Assembly (NCBI RefSeq): GCF_010728325.1
Contig: NZ_AP022570.1
Location: 4,650,001-4,714,000, forward strand
DNA length: 64,000 nucleotides
Source: Mycolicibacterium poriferae
GTDB lineage: Bacteria; Actinomycetota; Actinomycetes; Mycobacteriales; Mycobacteriaceae
Direction: 5' to 3'
The translations under genes were made by a program, and so were the position numbers. Shown in pieces: positions 10,353 to 22,440 of this stretch (position 1 is the first letter of the stretch; every line of letters begins with the position of its first letter). The notes below the pieces were generated by a model. That model saw nothing but the letters and a program-made list of their open reading frames with translations, searched no databases and had not been told where the DNA came from.

Positions 10353-10985
10353 GTGAGCGTCGACACCGCGGCCACATCGGAGGCGAAGCCCGAGACGAGA
10401 TCCGTCCGCGACCGGCTGATCGATGCGGCCGAACAATGCCTGACCGCCAAGGGCATCCGCGCCACGACGGTCTCCGAGGTCGCCGAGGTCGCCGGCGTCA
10501 GCCGCGGCTGGCTGTACCGCCACTTTCCCGACAAATCCGAACTGCTCGGTGCCGCGATCGTCCGGCTCAACGACGCGTTCTGGACCGAATCCCGGACCAG
10601 GCTCGACGCGGTGAGCAGTCTCGATCAGCAGATCGCCGTCGGGGTGGTGCTCGCCCGCCAGGAGTCGGAGACGCCCGGCGCCCTGGTGCTCAAGCTGCGC
10701 CAGGAGGAGCCCGAGGCGTTCGCGGCCTGCGTGGGACTCGGCATGCGCGGGCTGATCCCCGAGATCGCGGCGTTCTGGACGCCCTACCTGCAGGCCGCCG
10801 TGGACCGCGGCGAGATCCATCCTGACACCGACTGCGCCGAAGCCGCCGAATGGATCGCCCGCATCACGATGAGCCTGGCCACCGTGCCGGGCGAGCGCTG
10901 TGACATCGACGATCACGAATCGCTGTTGCGCCATGCCCGGCGCTACATCGTCGCGGGGCTTCGCTGCGACCCCGGGGTCAGCTGA
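10353..10985 (+). CDS. TetR/AcrR family transcriptional regulator
   Basis: This 210-residue one-domain-plus-ligand-pocket repressor has an N-terminal helix-turn-helix (VSEVAEVAGVSRGWLYRHF, about residues 40-58) and an all-helical C-terminal domain of the usual size. It starts with GTG at 10353 and is divergent from the acyl-CoA ligase gene, which it probably represses until an acyl-CoA or acid ligand binds. Its 3' end overlaps the convergent downstream gene by 8 bp. Confidence 0.9.
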   Translation: MSVDTAATSEAKPETRSVRDRLIDAAEQCLTAKGIRATTVSEVAEVAGVSRGWLYRHFPDKSELLGAAIVRLNDAFWTESRTRLDAVSSLDQQIAVGVVLARQESETPGALVLKLRQEEPEAFAACVGLGMRGLIPEIAAFWTPYLQAAVDRGEIHPDTDCAEAAEWIARITMSLATVPGERCDIDDHESLLRHARRYIVAGLRCDPGVS

Positions 10986-11580
10986 GCCGTTCGGCCGCCT
11001 CGACCGGGCGACCGGTGAGCAGCAGGAGCAGCTCGCGGATCGGCATCTCGAGCACACGCCCCTGCCCGACGGCGAAGTCGGCATCGGAAGCGACCAGCCG
11101 CACTCCGGCGAACCGGCGTCGCGCGTGGAACGGAAAGCCGCGCTGCCACACCCGGTGCGCGGCGACGACAGCCGCCGCGGCCGGCATCGGCCGGTCGATG
11201 CCCAGCGGAATGCAGATGTCCTGGGTATGCACCAGCACATCGGTCAGCGGGTCCTGCGCGGTGGTGCCCGGTGGATGACGACGCGAGCCGACGACACCGC
11301 GCAGGTTGGTGGCGATCTCGGACGCCGGCCGGCGGTCCGCGACGGCCATCCGGTTGACCAGGGCGTCGAACCGGAAGCCGCTGCGCGCGGCTTCAACGAG
11401 CATGCGCGGCATCGGCAGCGCGGCATGGGTCAGATGGGCCGCGACGTGACGCACCGTCCATCCGGTGCACAGCGACGGGGTCTGCCAGCAGTCGGGGTCG
11501 GCGGCGTCGAGGTCCTCGAGGAGATCGGCGAGTTCCCCGCGCTGGATGTCGATGTGCCGCCACACGGTGCCGGTGTCCAT
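10978..11580 (-). CDS. Maleylpyruvate isomerase-type mycothiol-dependent enzyme family protein
   Basis: This 200-residue protein is of the DinB-like four-helix metal-binding fold (MDMPI N-terminal, TIGR03083 type). Recognisable features are the N-terminal WRHIDIQRGELADLLEDL helix, SLCTGWTVRHVAAHLTH with the metal-ligand His, and the later VLVHTQDICIPLG segment supplying another His. Family members use mycothiol as cofactor, or are uncharacterised thiol S-transferases. The substrate is unknown. It is divergent from a MarR regulator across a strong palindrome, so it is probably that regulator's target. Confidence 0.8.
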   Translation of the reverse strand: MDTGTVWRHIDIQRGELADLLEDLDAADPDCWQTPSLCTGWTVRHVAAHLTHAALPMPRMLVEAARSGFRFDALVNRMAVADRRPASEIATNLRGVVGSRRHPPGTTAQDPLTDVLVHTQDICIPLGIDRPMPAAAAVVAAHRVWQRGFPFHARRRFAGVRLVASDADFAVGQGRVLEMPIRELLLLLTGRPVEAAERLS

Positions 11581-11593
11581 AGCGCCTCCACTG

Positions 11594-11631
11594 GTACGAA
11601 AAACTGACTAAATATAGTCAGGTATTCGTAC
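11594..11631. promoter_or_regulatory. Concentric palindromic operator between the MDMPI-type and MarR genes
   Basis: Inner arms ctgacta (11604-11610) and tagtcag (11615-11621) and outer arms gtacgaa (11594-11600) and ttcgtac (11625-11631) are each perfect 7-bp inverted repeats and share the same centre at 11612.5. The site is AT-rich compared with its surroundings. It lies in the 63-bp gap of a divergent enzyme/MarR pair. MarR proteins bind such palindromes as dimers, so this is the likely autoregulatory operator for both genes. Confidence 0.8.
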
Positions 11632-11643
11632 TACATTCAAGGG

Positions 11644-12078
11644 ATGGAGGCTCAGCCGAGCACACCGGTGCTGATGTTCGTCGCCCATCGCGATGTGGAG
11701 CGCCGGGTGATGGCGGCGCTGGCCGAGGCGGGCCTCGACGACATCACCAGCGCCCAGTCGCGCCTGATGCAGCGCCTCGATCCCGCCGGCATGCGGCTGA
11801 CCGACCTGGCCGAGCAGGCGAGGGTGACGAAACAGACCGCGGGCGCGCTGGTCGACCAGCTGGAACGCGCGGGCTACGTCATGCGCCGGCCGGACCCGTC
11901 TGACGCCCGCGCCCGACTGGTGACACTGAGCGAGCGGGGCCTCACCGCGTGCTCGGCCGCAGCGGCAGAGGTCGCCGAAGTCGAACAGGAATGGCGGCGC
12001 CACCTCGGTGACACCGCGTATCGCGGCCTGCGGGACGCGCTGGTCGCGCTGCGCGCGGTCACCGACCCCTACCGGTGA
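11644..12078 (+). CDS. MarR family transcriptional regulator
   Basis: The 144-residue winged-helix regulator has the recognition region LTDLAEQARVTKQTAGALVD (about residues 57-76) followed by the wing DPSDARARLVTLSERG. This wing form (DxRxR) is typical of MarR. It is divergent from a mycothiol-dependent-enzyme-type gene and separated from it by a perfect concentric palindrome, which points to repression of both genes. The inducer is unknown. Confidence 0.9.
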   Translation: MEAQPSTPVLMFVAHRDVERRVMAALAEAGLDDITSAQSRLMQRLDPAGMRLTDLAEQARVTKQTAGALVDQLERAGYVMRRPDPSDARARLVTLSERGLTACSAAAAEVAEVEQEWRRHLGDTAYRGLRDALVALRAVTDPYR

Positions 12079-12127
12079 TGTCGATCCCGGGGACTGCACG
12101 CAGCGCCGACAACGACCCCGGGAGCGC

Positions 12128-14158
12128 TCAGTCGGTGTCGCCGCCGGGGGTGTTCTTGGACACCTGGACCAGGAACTCATAGTTGTTCTTGGTCTTGCGC
12201 AGCTGGCTCATCAGCAGGTCGATGGCCTGGTGCGGGTCCAGACCCGACATCACCCGGCGCAGCTTGTGCACGATGGCGAACTCGTCGGGCGAGAGCAGCA
12301 GCTCGTCCTTGCGGGTGCCCGACGGGTTGACGTCGACGGCCGGGAACACCCGGCGCTCGGCGATCTTGCGGTCGAGCTTGAGCTCGGCGTTGCCGGTGCC
12401 CTTGAACTCCTCGAAGATGACCGTGTCACCGGTGGAGCCGGTCTCGACCATCGCGGTCGCGATGATCGTCAGCGAACCGCCCTCTTCGATGTTGCGTGCC
12501 GCGCCCAGGAACCGCTTGGGCGGGTAGAGCGCGGTGGAATCGACACCACCGGACAGGATGCGGCCCGACGCCGGGGAGGCGTTGTTGTAGGCGCGGCCCA
12601 GCCGGGTGATCGAGTCCAGCAGAACCACGACGTCCTTGCCCTGCTCGACCAGGCGCTTGGCGCGCTCGATCGCCAGCTCGGCGGCCTGGGTGTGGTCGGA
12701 CGGCGGCCGGTCGAAGGTGGAGGCGATGACCTCACCCTTGACCGAACGCTGCATGTCGGTGACCTCTTCGGGTCGTTCGTCGACCAGCACCACCATCAGG
12801 TGGCATTCCGGGTTGTTGCGGGTGATCGCGTTGGCGATGTCCTGCATGATCGTCGTCTTACCGGCCTTCGGCGGCGACACGATCAGGGCGCGCTGACCCT
12901 TGCCGATCGGCATGATCAGGTCGATGACACGGGTGGTCAGCCGGTCGGAGCTGGTCTCCAGCCGCAGCCGCTGATTCGGGTACAGCGGGGTGAGCTTGCT
13001 GAACTCGGGACGCTGCTTGGCGTCCTCGACCGACCCGCCGTTGACGCTGTCGATGCGCACCAGCGGGTTGAACTTCTGCCGCTGGTTGTTCTGCTCACCC
13101 TCTTTGGGAACCCGGACCGCGCCGGTGATGGCGTCGCCGCGGCGCAAGCCGTTCTTGCGCACCATGTTCATCGACACGTAGACGTCGTTCGGGCCGGCGA
13201 GGTAGCCGGAGGTACGCACGAACGCGTAGTTGTCCAGCACGTCGAGGATCCCGGCGACGGGCTGCACGACGTCGTCGTCGCGCAACTCGGTGTCGCGTTC
13301 ACCGCCGCCGCCCCCGTCGCCGCCGCGCTCGCGGCGTCGACGGTCACGGAACCGACGCCCACGCCGGCCGCCGCGGCCGTCGCCGTCGTCGTCATTGTTG
13401 TTGTTGCTGTTGTTGTTGCTGTTGTTGTTGCCGCGGTTCTGGCCGCCGCCCTGCTGGTCGTTGCCCTGCTGGTCGTTGCCGCCGCCGCCCTTGTCGGACC
13501 GGTCGGACCGGTCGGACCGGTCGGGCTTGGCGCCCTGGTTGTCGCGCCTGTTGCGGTCCCGGTCGGGCGCGTCGGACTTGTCCGACGGCTCGGACTTCTC
13601 GGTGCGGGCCGGCTTGTCGCCACCCTTGGCCTGCTGCCCGTCGTCCTGCTGTTTGTTGTCCTGCTGCTTGTCGCCGCGCTGGTTGTCGTCCTCGGAGCGG
13701 TCGGCAGGCTTGTCACCGGTCGGCTGGGCCTGGCCCTGCTCGCGGGAGGCCGAGCGACGCTCACGCCGCTGCGGCGCGCGCTGCGTCTCTGCGGTCTGCT
13801 CCGGCGTCTCACCGCCCGCTTCCGGGGCGGGAGCGCTCTGCTCGGCGCTGGGCGCCTTCTTGCTCTGAGCGGTCCCGTTGGCGTCACCGCGGCGCTCGCG
13901 GATGGCGGCGACGAGTTCGCTCTTGCGCATCCCGGAGGCGCCCTCGACGCCGATCTCCTTGGCCAGGGCGCGCAGTTCCGGCAACACCATGCCGGACAGC
14001 GAGCCGCGGCGGGCAGGCGCAGCGGCTTCCGCGCTCGACGCCGAGGATTGCGACGACGGGGCCGCATCGGCGGGGGCGGAGACGTCTGCGGTCACGGGGT
14101 TCGACAGCTCGCCGCTCTGGGTGCTGCCACCAGCCGTGAAGAGGTCCGTATCAGTCAC
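12128..14158 (-). CDS. rho: Transcription termination factor Rho with long disordered N-terminal insert
   Basis: This 676-residue RNA-dependent hexameric helicase ends transcription at rut sites. A Rho N-terminal SAP-like domain (MVLPELRALAKEIGVEGASG, about residues 50-70) is followed by about 200 residues of low complexity rich in Gln, Asn, Asp, Arg, Gly and Ser. Then come the RNA-binding cold-shock-type domain (from about 290) and the ATPase domain with Walker A VSPPKAGKTT (about 430), Walker B VVLVDERPEE and the C-terminal hexamer region. The start is GTG at 14158 with a gaaagga ribosome binding site; it matches the M. tuberculosis N-terminus (TDTDL), whereas an upstream ATG adds 11 unconserved residues. 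It is transcribed alone. Confidence 0.95.
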   Translation of the reverse strand: MTDTDLFTAGGSTQSGELSNPVTADVSAPADAAPSSQSSASSAEAAAPARRGSLSGMVLPELRALAKEIGVEGASGMRKSELVAAIRERRGDANGTAQSKKAPSAEQSAPAPEAGGETPEQTAETQRAPQRRERRSASREQGQAQPTGDKPADRSEDDNQRGDKQQDNKQQDDGQQAKGGDKPARTEKSEPSDKSDAPDRDRNRRDNQGAKPDRSDRSDRSDKGGGGNDQQGNDQQGGGQNRGNNNSNNNSNNNNDDDGDGRGGRRGRRFRDRRRRERGGDGGGGGERDTELRDDDVVQPVAGILDVLDNYAFVRTSGYLAGPNDVYVSMNMVRKNGLRRGDAITGAVRVPKEGEQNNQRQKFNPLVRIDSVNGGSVEDAKQRPEFSKLTPLYPNQRLRLETSSDRLTTRVIDLIMPIGKGQRALIVSPPKAGKTTIMQDIANAITRNNPECHLMVVLVDERPEEVTDMQRSVKGEVIASTFDRPPSDHTQAAELAIERAKRLVEQGKDVVVLLDSITRLGRAYNNASPASGRILSGGVDSTALYPPKRFLGAARNIEEGGSLTIIATAMVETGSTGDTVIFEEFKGTGNAELKLDRKIAERRVFPAVDVNPSGTRKDELLLSPDEFAIVHKLRRVMSGLDPHQAIDLLMSQLRKTKNNYEFLVQVSKNTPGGDTD
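13395..13430. repeat. Simple triplet repeat inside rho
   Basis: This is a 36-bp run of ttg/ctg triplets (plus-strand reading) encoding an Asn/Ser tract in the disordered insert of Rho. It can change length by slippage in steps of one residue without a frameshift. Confidence 0.85.
13493..13519. repeat. Three 9-bp tandem repeats inside rho
   Basis: The unit gtcggaccg occurs three times without spacer and encodes Asp-Arg-Ser repeats (RSDRSDRSD) in the Rho insert. Exact identity of the units suggests recent expansion. Confidence 0.85.
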
Positions 14159-14414
14159 GGATTTCCTTTCTTCCCTCGCTGACCTGGTCACGCGGGGGTT
14201 CGGTGCGTTCAGCCGAGGGGCTCAACGCCACGGTCACACCATTGCCAGCGCAACGGTAATGTCCGGGATTCGCCGAATACGGCGAACCGTCTGTCCACAA
14301 ATTGAAGACCTGGAAGAAGAGTGGTCGTCCTAATGTCGGCGCAGGTAATACACGCTGCGATGGCTGGACGAGAGCGAGAATAACCCGCATCGAGGCCGGA
14401 AGCAAGAAACCGAC
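14159..14414 (-). promoter_or_regulatory. rho leader region
   Basis: These 256 bp lie between the rho start and the left end of the insertion sequence. No gene is seen. Mycobacterial rho is preceded by a leader, and the promoter must lie here or inside the IS. The IS may therefore have moved closer to, or replaced, part of the native upstream sequence. Confidence 0.35.
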
Positions 14415-15823
14415 GTGCCTCACCTACTTTGAGCGCGTGGCCGGTTGTGGTGCCTCACCTATTTTGAGCGCGTGGTCTAGAAGGCTTGCCCGGTGGTGGA
14501 AGGCAAGATCGATATGGCTGCGAGGCGGCAGGTAACGAACAAACTGCGAGGTCAGTACCGCAAGGCATCCAAGGCGGACCGGAGCAAGATTTTGGACCGG
14601 GTGGTGTCCACGACCGGGATGGGTCGTTCGACGGCCCGGCGGATGCTGACCGGCCCGAAGCTGGCGGACCCGGCCGAGCAGGTCGATGGGCGCGCGCTGC
14701 GGGCGCGGGCTTCAGCGATGACGCCAGGGCGCTGCTGGAGCACGTGTGGGCATTGATGGGCATGCCGTGCGGCAAGTACCTGGCGGTCATGTGCGGCCTG
14801 TGGCTGCCGTTGCTGGCCGAGGCCGGTGATCTTGACAAGCCGTTCGCCACCGAGGCGGCATTGGCTGAGCTCAAGGCAATGAGCGCGGCGACCGTGGACC
14901 GGTACTTGAAACCGGCCCGAGACCGAATGCGCATCAAGGGTATCTCGACGACCAAACCCTCACCGCTGCTGCGGAACTCGATCACCATTCGCACCTGTGC
15001 CGATGAGGCGCCCGACGCCCGGGGTGATCGAGGCCGACACCGTGGCGCACTGCGGCCCGACGCTGATCGGCGAGTTCGCCCGCACGCTCACGATGACCGA
15101 CCTCGCGATTGGCTGGACCGAGAACTGCTCGATCCGCAACAACGCCTCGAAGGCGATCACGGCGGGCATCGCCGAGTTGCAGCAGCGGTTCCCCTTCGAC
15201 CTGGTGATCTTCGACTCAGACTGCGGGTCTGAGTTCATCAATCACGATGTCGCGGGCTGGCTGCAGGCCCGCGACATCGCCCAGACTCGCTCGCGGCCGT
15301 ACCAGAAGAACGACCAAGCCCATGTGGAGTCGAAGAACAACCATGTGGTGCGCAAACACGCGTTCTACTGGCGCTATGACACCCCCGACGAGCTGGAGCT
15401 ACTCAACCGACTGTGGAAGCTGGTATCGCTGCGCCTGAACTTCTTCACCCCGACCAAAAAACCCGTTGGCTACACCACCACCGAAGACGGTCGCCGCAAG
15501 CGCATCTACGACAAGCCAGCCACCCCGTGGCAGCGCCTGCAAACATCGGGAATCCTTGATGCACACCAACTCTCGAACGTTGCCGCCCGAATCGAGGGCA
15601 TCAACCCGGCCGATTTGACCCGGCAGATCAACACCATCCAGATGCAACTCCTGGATCTGGCCCAGGCCAAGACCGAGGCCCTCGCCGCCGCCCGCCACCT
15701 CGACCTGGAAGCATTGCAACCGTCAATCAACCGATTGGCCACGGCGAAGTAACGCAAGCCCCCACGCGCTCATTATGCGTGAGGCACCAGCTCACCCTTC
15801 GCGCTCACATTTACGTGAGGCAC
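14415..15823 (+). mobile_element. Insertion sequence (ISNCY/IS1202-like) with doubled terminal repeats, inactive
   Basis: Each end carries two copies of a terminal motif. Left copies begin at 14415 and 14450 (gtgcctcacctactttgagc and the same with att). Right copies are inverted at 15765-15787 and 15800-15823 (gcgctca...gtgaggcac). Between them lies one transposase gene with an integrase-type DDE core, broken by two frameshifts. The element sits between thrB and rho, which are neighbours in M. tuberculosis. No clear target-site duplication was found, so the outer limits are uncertain by a few bases. Confidence 0.75.
14493..15752 (+). pseudogene. Frameshifted integrase-core transposase
   Basis: The N-terminal HTH part is read from the start at 14493 (MVEGKIDMAARRQVTNKLRG). 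It shifts frame near 14690-14720 into GFSDDARALLEHVWALMG, and shifts back near 15005-15020 into GVIEADTVAHCGPTLIGEFA. The DDE core is otherwise complete: first Asp in EADTVAHCG, second in DSDCGSEFINHD, and Glu in QAHVESKNNHVVRKHAFYWR. The C-terminal domain with a helical tail runs to 15752. With two shifts the element should not be able to move on its own, unless programmed frameshifting occurs, for which no slippery site is obvious. Confidence 0.8.
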
Positions 15824-15879
15824 CTCGGAACTGCGTGCTTCGCATGTTGCGTGTGTTACTCCCCGCCGTGGTGGGTGGG

Positions 15880-17922
<2,043 letters not shown>

Positions 17923-17926
<4 letters not shown>

Positions 17927-19263
17927 TCGGTGGTCCCTTCCATCCGCAGCACGCTGTTGATGCTCTGCACGACCTCCAGATCGGACAGTGCGGCAACGGT
18001 TTCCGACAGCGCGGCGTCCGTCGCCTGGTGGGTGACGACGACGATGCGCGCTCCGCAGCGCTGTCCGCCTTCGTCGACCATGCCCTCCTGGCGCACCTCG
18101 GCGATGCTGACCTCGTGCTGGCTGAACTCGGCGGCGACCGCCGCGAGCACACCCGGACGGTCGGCGACGTTCATGTTCACGTAGTAGCGCGTGGGTATCA
18201 CGCCGATGGGCGCGATCGGCAGCTTAGCGTAGTTGGAGTCCCGTGGTCCGCGCCCGCCGGAGACCCGGTTGCGGGCCGCCATGACCAGATCGCCCAACAC
18301 CGCCGAGGCGGTCGGCGATCCCCCGGCGCCCTGGCCGTAGAACATCAGCCGCCCGGCCGCCTCGGCTTCGACGACGACCGCGTTGAACGCGCCGTTGACC
18401 GAGGCCAGCGGATGATCCAGCGGAACCAGCGCGGGATACACGCGCGCCGAGACGCTCTGCTGGCCGGTCTTGTCCGTGAGCCGCTCACAGATGGCCAGCA
18501 GCTTGATCGTGCATCCCAGCGCCCGCGCGGAGGCGAAGTCGGCCGCGGAGACCTTCGTCATGCCCTCGCGGTAGACGTCGTCGGCGGTGACGCGGGTGTG
18601 GAACGCGATCGAGGCCAGGATCGCGGCCTTGGCGGCGGCGTCATAACCCTCGACATCGGCCGTGGGGTCGGCCTCGGCATAGCCCAGAGCGCTGGCGTCG
18701 GCCAGCGCGCCGGCGTAGTCGGCGCCCGTGCTGCCCATCTCGGAGAGGATGTAGTTGGTCGTGCCGTTGACGATGCCCGCCACCCGCAGCACGGAGTCGC
18801 CGGCCAGCGACTGGGTCAGCGGCCGGATGACCGGGATTGCCCCGGCGACGGCGGCCTCGAAGTACAGGTCGACGTTGGCGCTCTCGGCGGCCGAGGCGAT
18901 CTCCCCCGCCGCCACCGCCATCAGCGCCTTGTTGGCCGTGACCACCGACTTGCCCTGTTCGAGCGCGGACAGGATGGCCTTGCGGGCCGGCTCGACCGGG
19001 CCCATCACCTCGACGACGATGTCGACGTCCTCGCGGGAGACCAGACCTTCGATGTTGTCGGTCAGCAGCTCGGTGGGAACTCCGCGGTCGTCGGCGATGC
19101 GGCGCACGCCGATGCCGCGCACCACCAGGGGCGCCCCGACCCGCGCGCACAGATCGGCGGCGCTGTCGTCGATGATGCGTACGACCTCGCTGCCGACGTT
19201 CCCCAGACCGAGGACGGCCACGCCAATTTCTTTGTCGGTCTTCGTGCCGACGGGTGCGCTCAC
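17923..19263 (-). CDS. hom: Homoserine dehydrogenase
   Basis: This 446-residue protein has an N-terminal Rossmann NAD(P) domain ([14 protein letters not shown], about 14-27), a catalytic domain with the typical [14 protein letters not shown] and [20 protein letters not shown] motifs, and a C-terminal ACT domain (from about 365; [22 protein letters not shown]) for threonine feedback. It reduces aspartate semialdehyde to homoserine. It sits 4 bp after the lysA stop and overlaps thrC by 4 bp. Confidence 0.95.
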
Positions 19264-19267
19264 GGTG

Positions 19268-20686
19268 TCACCTCACTTCCAAACTCAACAGATCGTCGAC
19301 CGTCTCCCGGCGCAGCACCAGGCGGACCTGCCCGTCGCGCACGGCCACCACGGCCGGCCGGCCGATCAGGTTGTATCGGCTCGACATCGAGTAGCAGTAT
19401 GCGCCCGTGGCGGCGACGCCGAGCAGGTCACCCGGCGCGACGTCGTCGGGCAGCCACGCGTCGCGCACCACGATGTCACCGCTTTCGCAGTGCTTGCCCA
19501 CCACCCGCGACAGCGTCGGGGCGGCCTCGGTGGTCCGTGACAACAGCCGCACATCGTATTCCGCGCCGTACAGGGAGGTGCGGATGTTGTCGCTCATCCC
19601 GCCGTCGACGCTGACGTAGCGGCGGTGCGCGCTGGAGCTGACCGCGACGTCCTTGGTGGTGCCGACCTCGTAGAGCGTGATGGTGCCCGGCCCGGCGATG
19701 GCGCGGCCCGGCTCGACGACCAGGTTCGGGGCCGGCAGGCCGACGGCGGCCGACTCGTCGCGAACGATGGCCAGCAGCTTGTCCGCCAGTTCGCCCATCG
19801 GCGGCGGATTGTCCTGCGGCAGATAGGAGATGCCCAGGCCGCCGCCCAGGTCGACGATGGACATCTGCGAGGTCTTGTCGATCCCGAATTCGGCGACCAC
19901 GTCGCGCAGCAGACCGATGACCCGGTGGGCGGCCAGTTCGAACCCGGCCACGTCGAAGATCTGCGAGCCGATGTGGCTGTGCAGGCCGACCAGGCGCAGG
20001 TGATCGGTCGCGAACACCCGGCGCACGGCATCCATGGCCGCGCCGGTGGCCAGGGACAGCCCGAACTTCTGGTCCTCGTGGGCGGTGGAGATGAATTCGT
20101 GGGTGTGCGCCTCGACCCCGACGGTCACCCGCACCAACACGTCCTGGACGACGCCGGCCTCACCGGCGATCTCATCGAGTCGCTCGATCTCGATCATGGA
20201 GTCGACGACGACGTGACCGACACCGTTCTTGACGGCCGCGGTCAGCTCGGCGACCGATTTGTTGTTGCCGTGCAGGGCGATTCGCTCCGGCGGGAAGCCG
20301 GCGTGCAGCGCCACGGCCAGCTCGCCACCGCTGGCCACGTCGAGAGAGAGCCCCTCCTCGGCGACCCAGCGGGCGATCTCGGTGCACAGGAACGACTTCG
20401 CGGCGTAGTGCACGTGTTCCCCGCCGCCGAAGGCGCGGGCGATCTCCTGGCAGCGGCTACGGAAGTCGGCCTCGTCGATCACGAACACCGGTGTGCCGAA
20501 CTCGGCGGCGATGTCGGTGACCGCCACCCCGGCGATCGAGACGACACCGTCGTCGCCGCGAACGGTGTTGTGCGGCCACACGTTCGGGGCCAGCGTCAGC
20601 ACCTCGGCCGCGGTGCGCGGGCGGTCGGGGGCGCCGGCGTGGTGCACCTCCTCGGCGTGCCGGGGGCCGGCAGGGTGGGCGATCAC
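19268..20686 (-). CDS. lysA: Diaminopimelate decarboxylase
   Basis: This 472-residue PLP enzyme of the alanine-racemase fold makes lysine from meso-diaminopimelate. The PLP lysine lies in [16 protein letters not shown], and other motifs are [30 protein letters not shown] and the Cys-containing active-site [12 protein letters not shown]. The GTG at 20686 overlaps the argS stop by 4 bp and is chosen as the start. It adds about 30 residues before the conserved [13 protein letters not shown], so a later start is also possible. Confidence 0.93.
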   Translation of the reverse strand: MIAHPAGPRHAEEVHHAGAPDRPRTAAEVLTLAPNVWPHNTVRGDDGVVSIAGVAVTDIAAEFGTPVFVIDEADFRSRCQEIARAFGGGEHVHYAAKSFLCTEIARWVAEEGLSLDVASGGELAVALHAGFPPERIALHGNNKSVAELTAAVKNGVGHVVVDSMIEIERLDEIAGEAGVVQDVLVRVTVGVEAHTHEFISTAHEDQKFGLSLATGAAMDAVRRVFATDHLRLVGLHSHIGSQIFDVAGFELAAHRVIGLLRDVVAEFGIDKTSQMSIVDLGGGLGISYLPQDNPPPMGELADKLLAIVRDESAAVGLPAPNLVVEPGRAIAGPGTITLYEVGTTKDVAVSSSAHRRYVSVDGGMSDNIRTSLYGAEYDVRLLSRTTEAAPTLSRVVGKHCESGDIVVRDAWLPDDVAPGDLLGVAATGAYCYSMSSRYNLIGRPAVVAVRDGQVRLVLRRETVDDLLSLEVR

Positions 20687-22335
20687 ATCCGCTCCGGAGC
20701 GCTGACGCCGAGGATGGCCAGGCCGTTGGCGATGACCTGGCGGGTGGCCTGGCACAGCGCCAGCCGGGCGGAGTGCAGCTCACCGGGCTCTTCGTCACCC
20801 TGGGGCAGCACCCGGCACGAGTCGTAGAACCGGTGGTAGTCGCCGGCCAGATCCTCGAGGTAGCGCGAAACCCGGTGCGGCTCACGAAGTCCCGCTGCCG
20901 TCTCGAGCACCCTCGGGAATTCCCCGAGGTTGCGGATCAGCGTGCCTTCCTTGTCGTGGGTCAGCAGATCCAGATGCGCGGTGTCCGGCGTGACGCCGAG
21001 GTCTGCGGCGTTGCGCGCGAGCGCCGACAGCCGGGCATGCGCGTACTGCACGTAGTACACCGGGTTCTCGTTGCTGGCCGAGGACCACAACTCCAGGTCG
21101 ATGTCGATCGGGGTGTCCACCGAACTGCGGATCAGCGCGTACCGGGCGGCGTCGACACCGATCGCCTCGACCAGGTCGTCGAGGGTGATGACGGTGCCGG
21201 CCCGCTTGCTCATCCGCACCGGCTGGCCGTCACGGACCAGGTTGACCATCTGCCCGATCAGTACCTCGACGGTGTCGGGATCGTCGCCGAGCGCCGCGGC
21301 GGCGGCCTTGAGCCGGGCGATGTAGCCGTGGTGGTCGGCGCCGAGCATGTAGATGCACAGGTCGAAGCCGCGCTGGCGCTTGTCCAGGAAGTAGGCGAGG
21401 TCACCGGCGATGTAGGCGGGCTGACCGTCGCTCTTGATGACGACGCGGTCCTTGTCGTCGCCGAAGTCGGTGGTGCGCAGCCACACTGCCCCGTCTTTTT
21501 CGTAGATGCTGCCGGTGTCGCGCAGCTTGGCGATCGCCTGCTCGACCCGACCGGAGGTGTGCATCGAGTCTTCGTGGGTGTAGACGTCGAAGTCGGTGCC
21601 GAACTCGTGCAGTGATTCCTTGATGTGGTCGAACATCAGGTTGACCCCGATGGCGCGGAACGTCTCACGCATCTCGGCGTCGGGCAGGCTCAGCGCGTCC
21701 GGATCCTTGGCCAGCACCTGGGCGGCGATATCGCCGATGTAGGTGCCGGCATAGCCGTCCTCGGGGGTCGGCTCACCCTTGGCGGCGGCGATCAGCGAGT
21801 TGGTGAACCGGTCGATCTGCGCGCCGTGGTCGTTGAAGTAGTACTCGCGTACCACCTCGGCGCCCTGGGTGCTCAGCAACCGGCCCAGCGCGTCACCGAC
21901 CGCGGCCCACCGGGTGCCACCGATGTGGATGGGGCCGGTGGGGTTGGCGGAGACGAACTCGAGGTTGACCTTGGTTCCGTCCAGCGCCTGCGACGTGCCG
22001 TAGCGTCCGGCGGCGGCGATGACGTCGCCGACCAGAACGTTCTGCGCCGAGGCCTCGATCCGCAGGTTCACGAACCCCGGTCCGGCGACCTCGGCGGCGG
22101 CGATGCCGTCCTTGTCGGCCAGCGCGGCGGCCAGCCAGCCGGCCAGCTCACGCGGGTTCGCGCCGGCCTTCTTGCCGAGCTGAAGCGCCAGGTTGGTGGC
22201 GTAATCCCCGTGTTCGGGGTTGCGCGGGCGTTCGACGGTCACGGTCGCAGGCAGCACAGCGGTGTCGAGGCCGTGCTCGGTCAGCACCGCGGCAGCGGTC
22301 GACTTGAGCAGCTCGGCCAGATCGGCGGGGGTCAC
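20683..22335 (-). CDS. argS: Arginyl-tRNA synthetase
   Basis: This 550-residue class I aminoacyl-tRNA synthetase has the Arg-specific N-terminal domain (1-110), the HIGH-type motif in [16 protein letters not shown], the KMSKS equivalent in [16 protein letters not shown], and the C-terminal anticodon-binding DALR domain ending [11 protein letters not shown]. It is the first gene of the amino-acid operon. It is divergent from a tRNA-Arg gene 105 bp away. Confidence 0.95.
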   Translation of the reverse strand: MTPADLAELLKSTAAAVLTEHGLDTAVLPATVTVERPRNPEHGDYATNLALQLGKKAGANPRELAGWLAAALADKDGIAAAEVAGPGFVNLRIEASAQNVLVGDVIAAAGRYGTSQALDGTKVNLEFVSANPTGPIHIGGTRWAAVGDALGRLLSTQGAEVVREYYFNDHGAQIDRFTNSLIAAAKGEPTPEDGYAGTYIGDIAAQVLAKDPDALSLPDAEMRETFRAIGVNLMFDHIKESLHEFGTDFDVYTHEDSMHTSGRVEQAIAKLRDTGSIYEKDGAVWLRTTDFGDDKDRVVIKSDGQPAYIAGDLAYFLDKRQRGFDLCIYMLGADHHGYIARLKAAAAALGDDPDTVEVLIGQMVNLVRDGQPVRMSKRAGTVITLDDLVEAIGVDAARYALIRSSVDTPIDIDLELWSSASNENPVYYVQYAHARLSALARNAADLGVTPDTAHLDLLTHDKEGTLIRNLGEFPRVLETAAGLREPHRVSRYLEDLAGDYHRFYDSCRVLPQGDEEPGELHSARLALCQATRQVIANGLAILGVSAPERM

Positions 22336-22440
22336 GGGGGTCCATCCTATGGTCTGGGCCCTTCTGGCCCCGAATCCGTTTCCCGTTGTGCGGATGCGCT
22401 ACGCTAGGCCACGCCCAACGGCGCAATCAGTACCGCGTGC

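Noticed and set aside
12008..14182. A 724-codon open frame on the plus strand opposite rho
   Set aside because: It is antisense to a certain gene; its product is repetitive Val/Ala/Leu/Arg sequence caused by the codon bias and repeats of rho.
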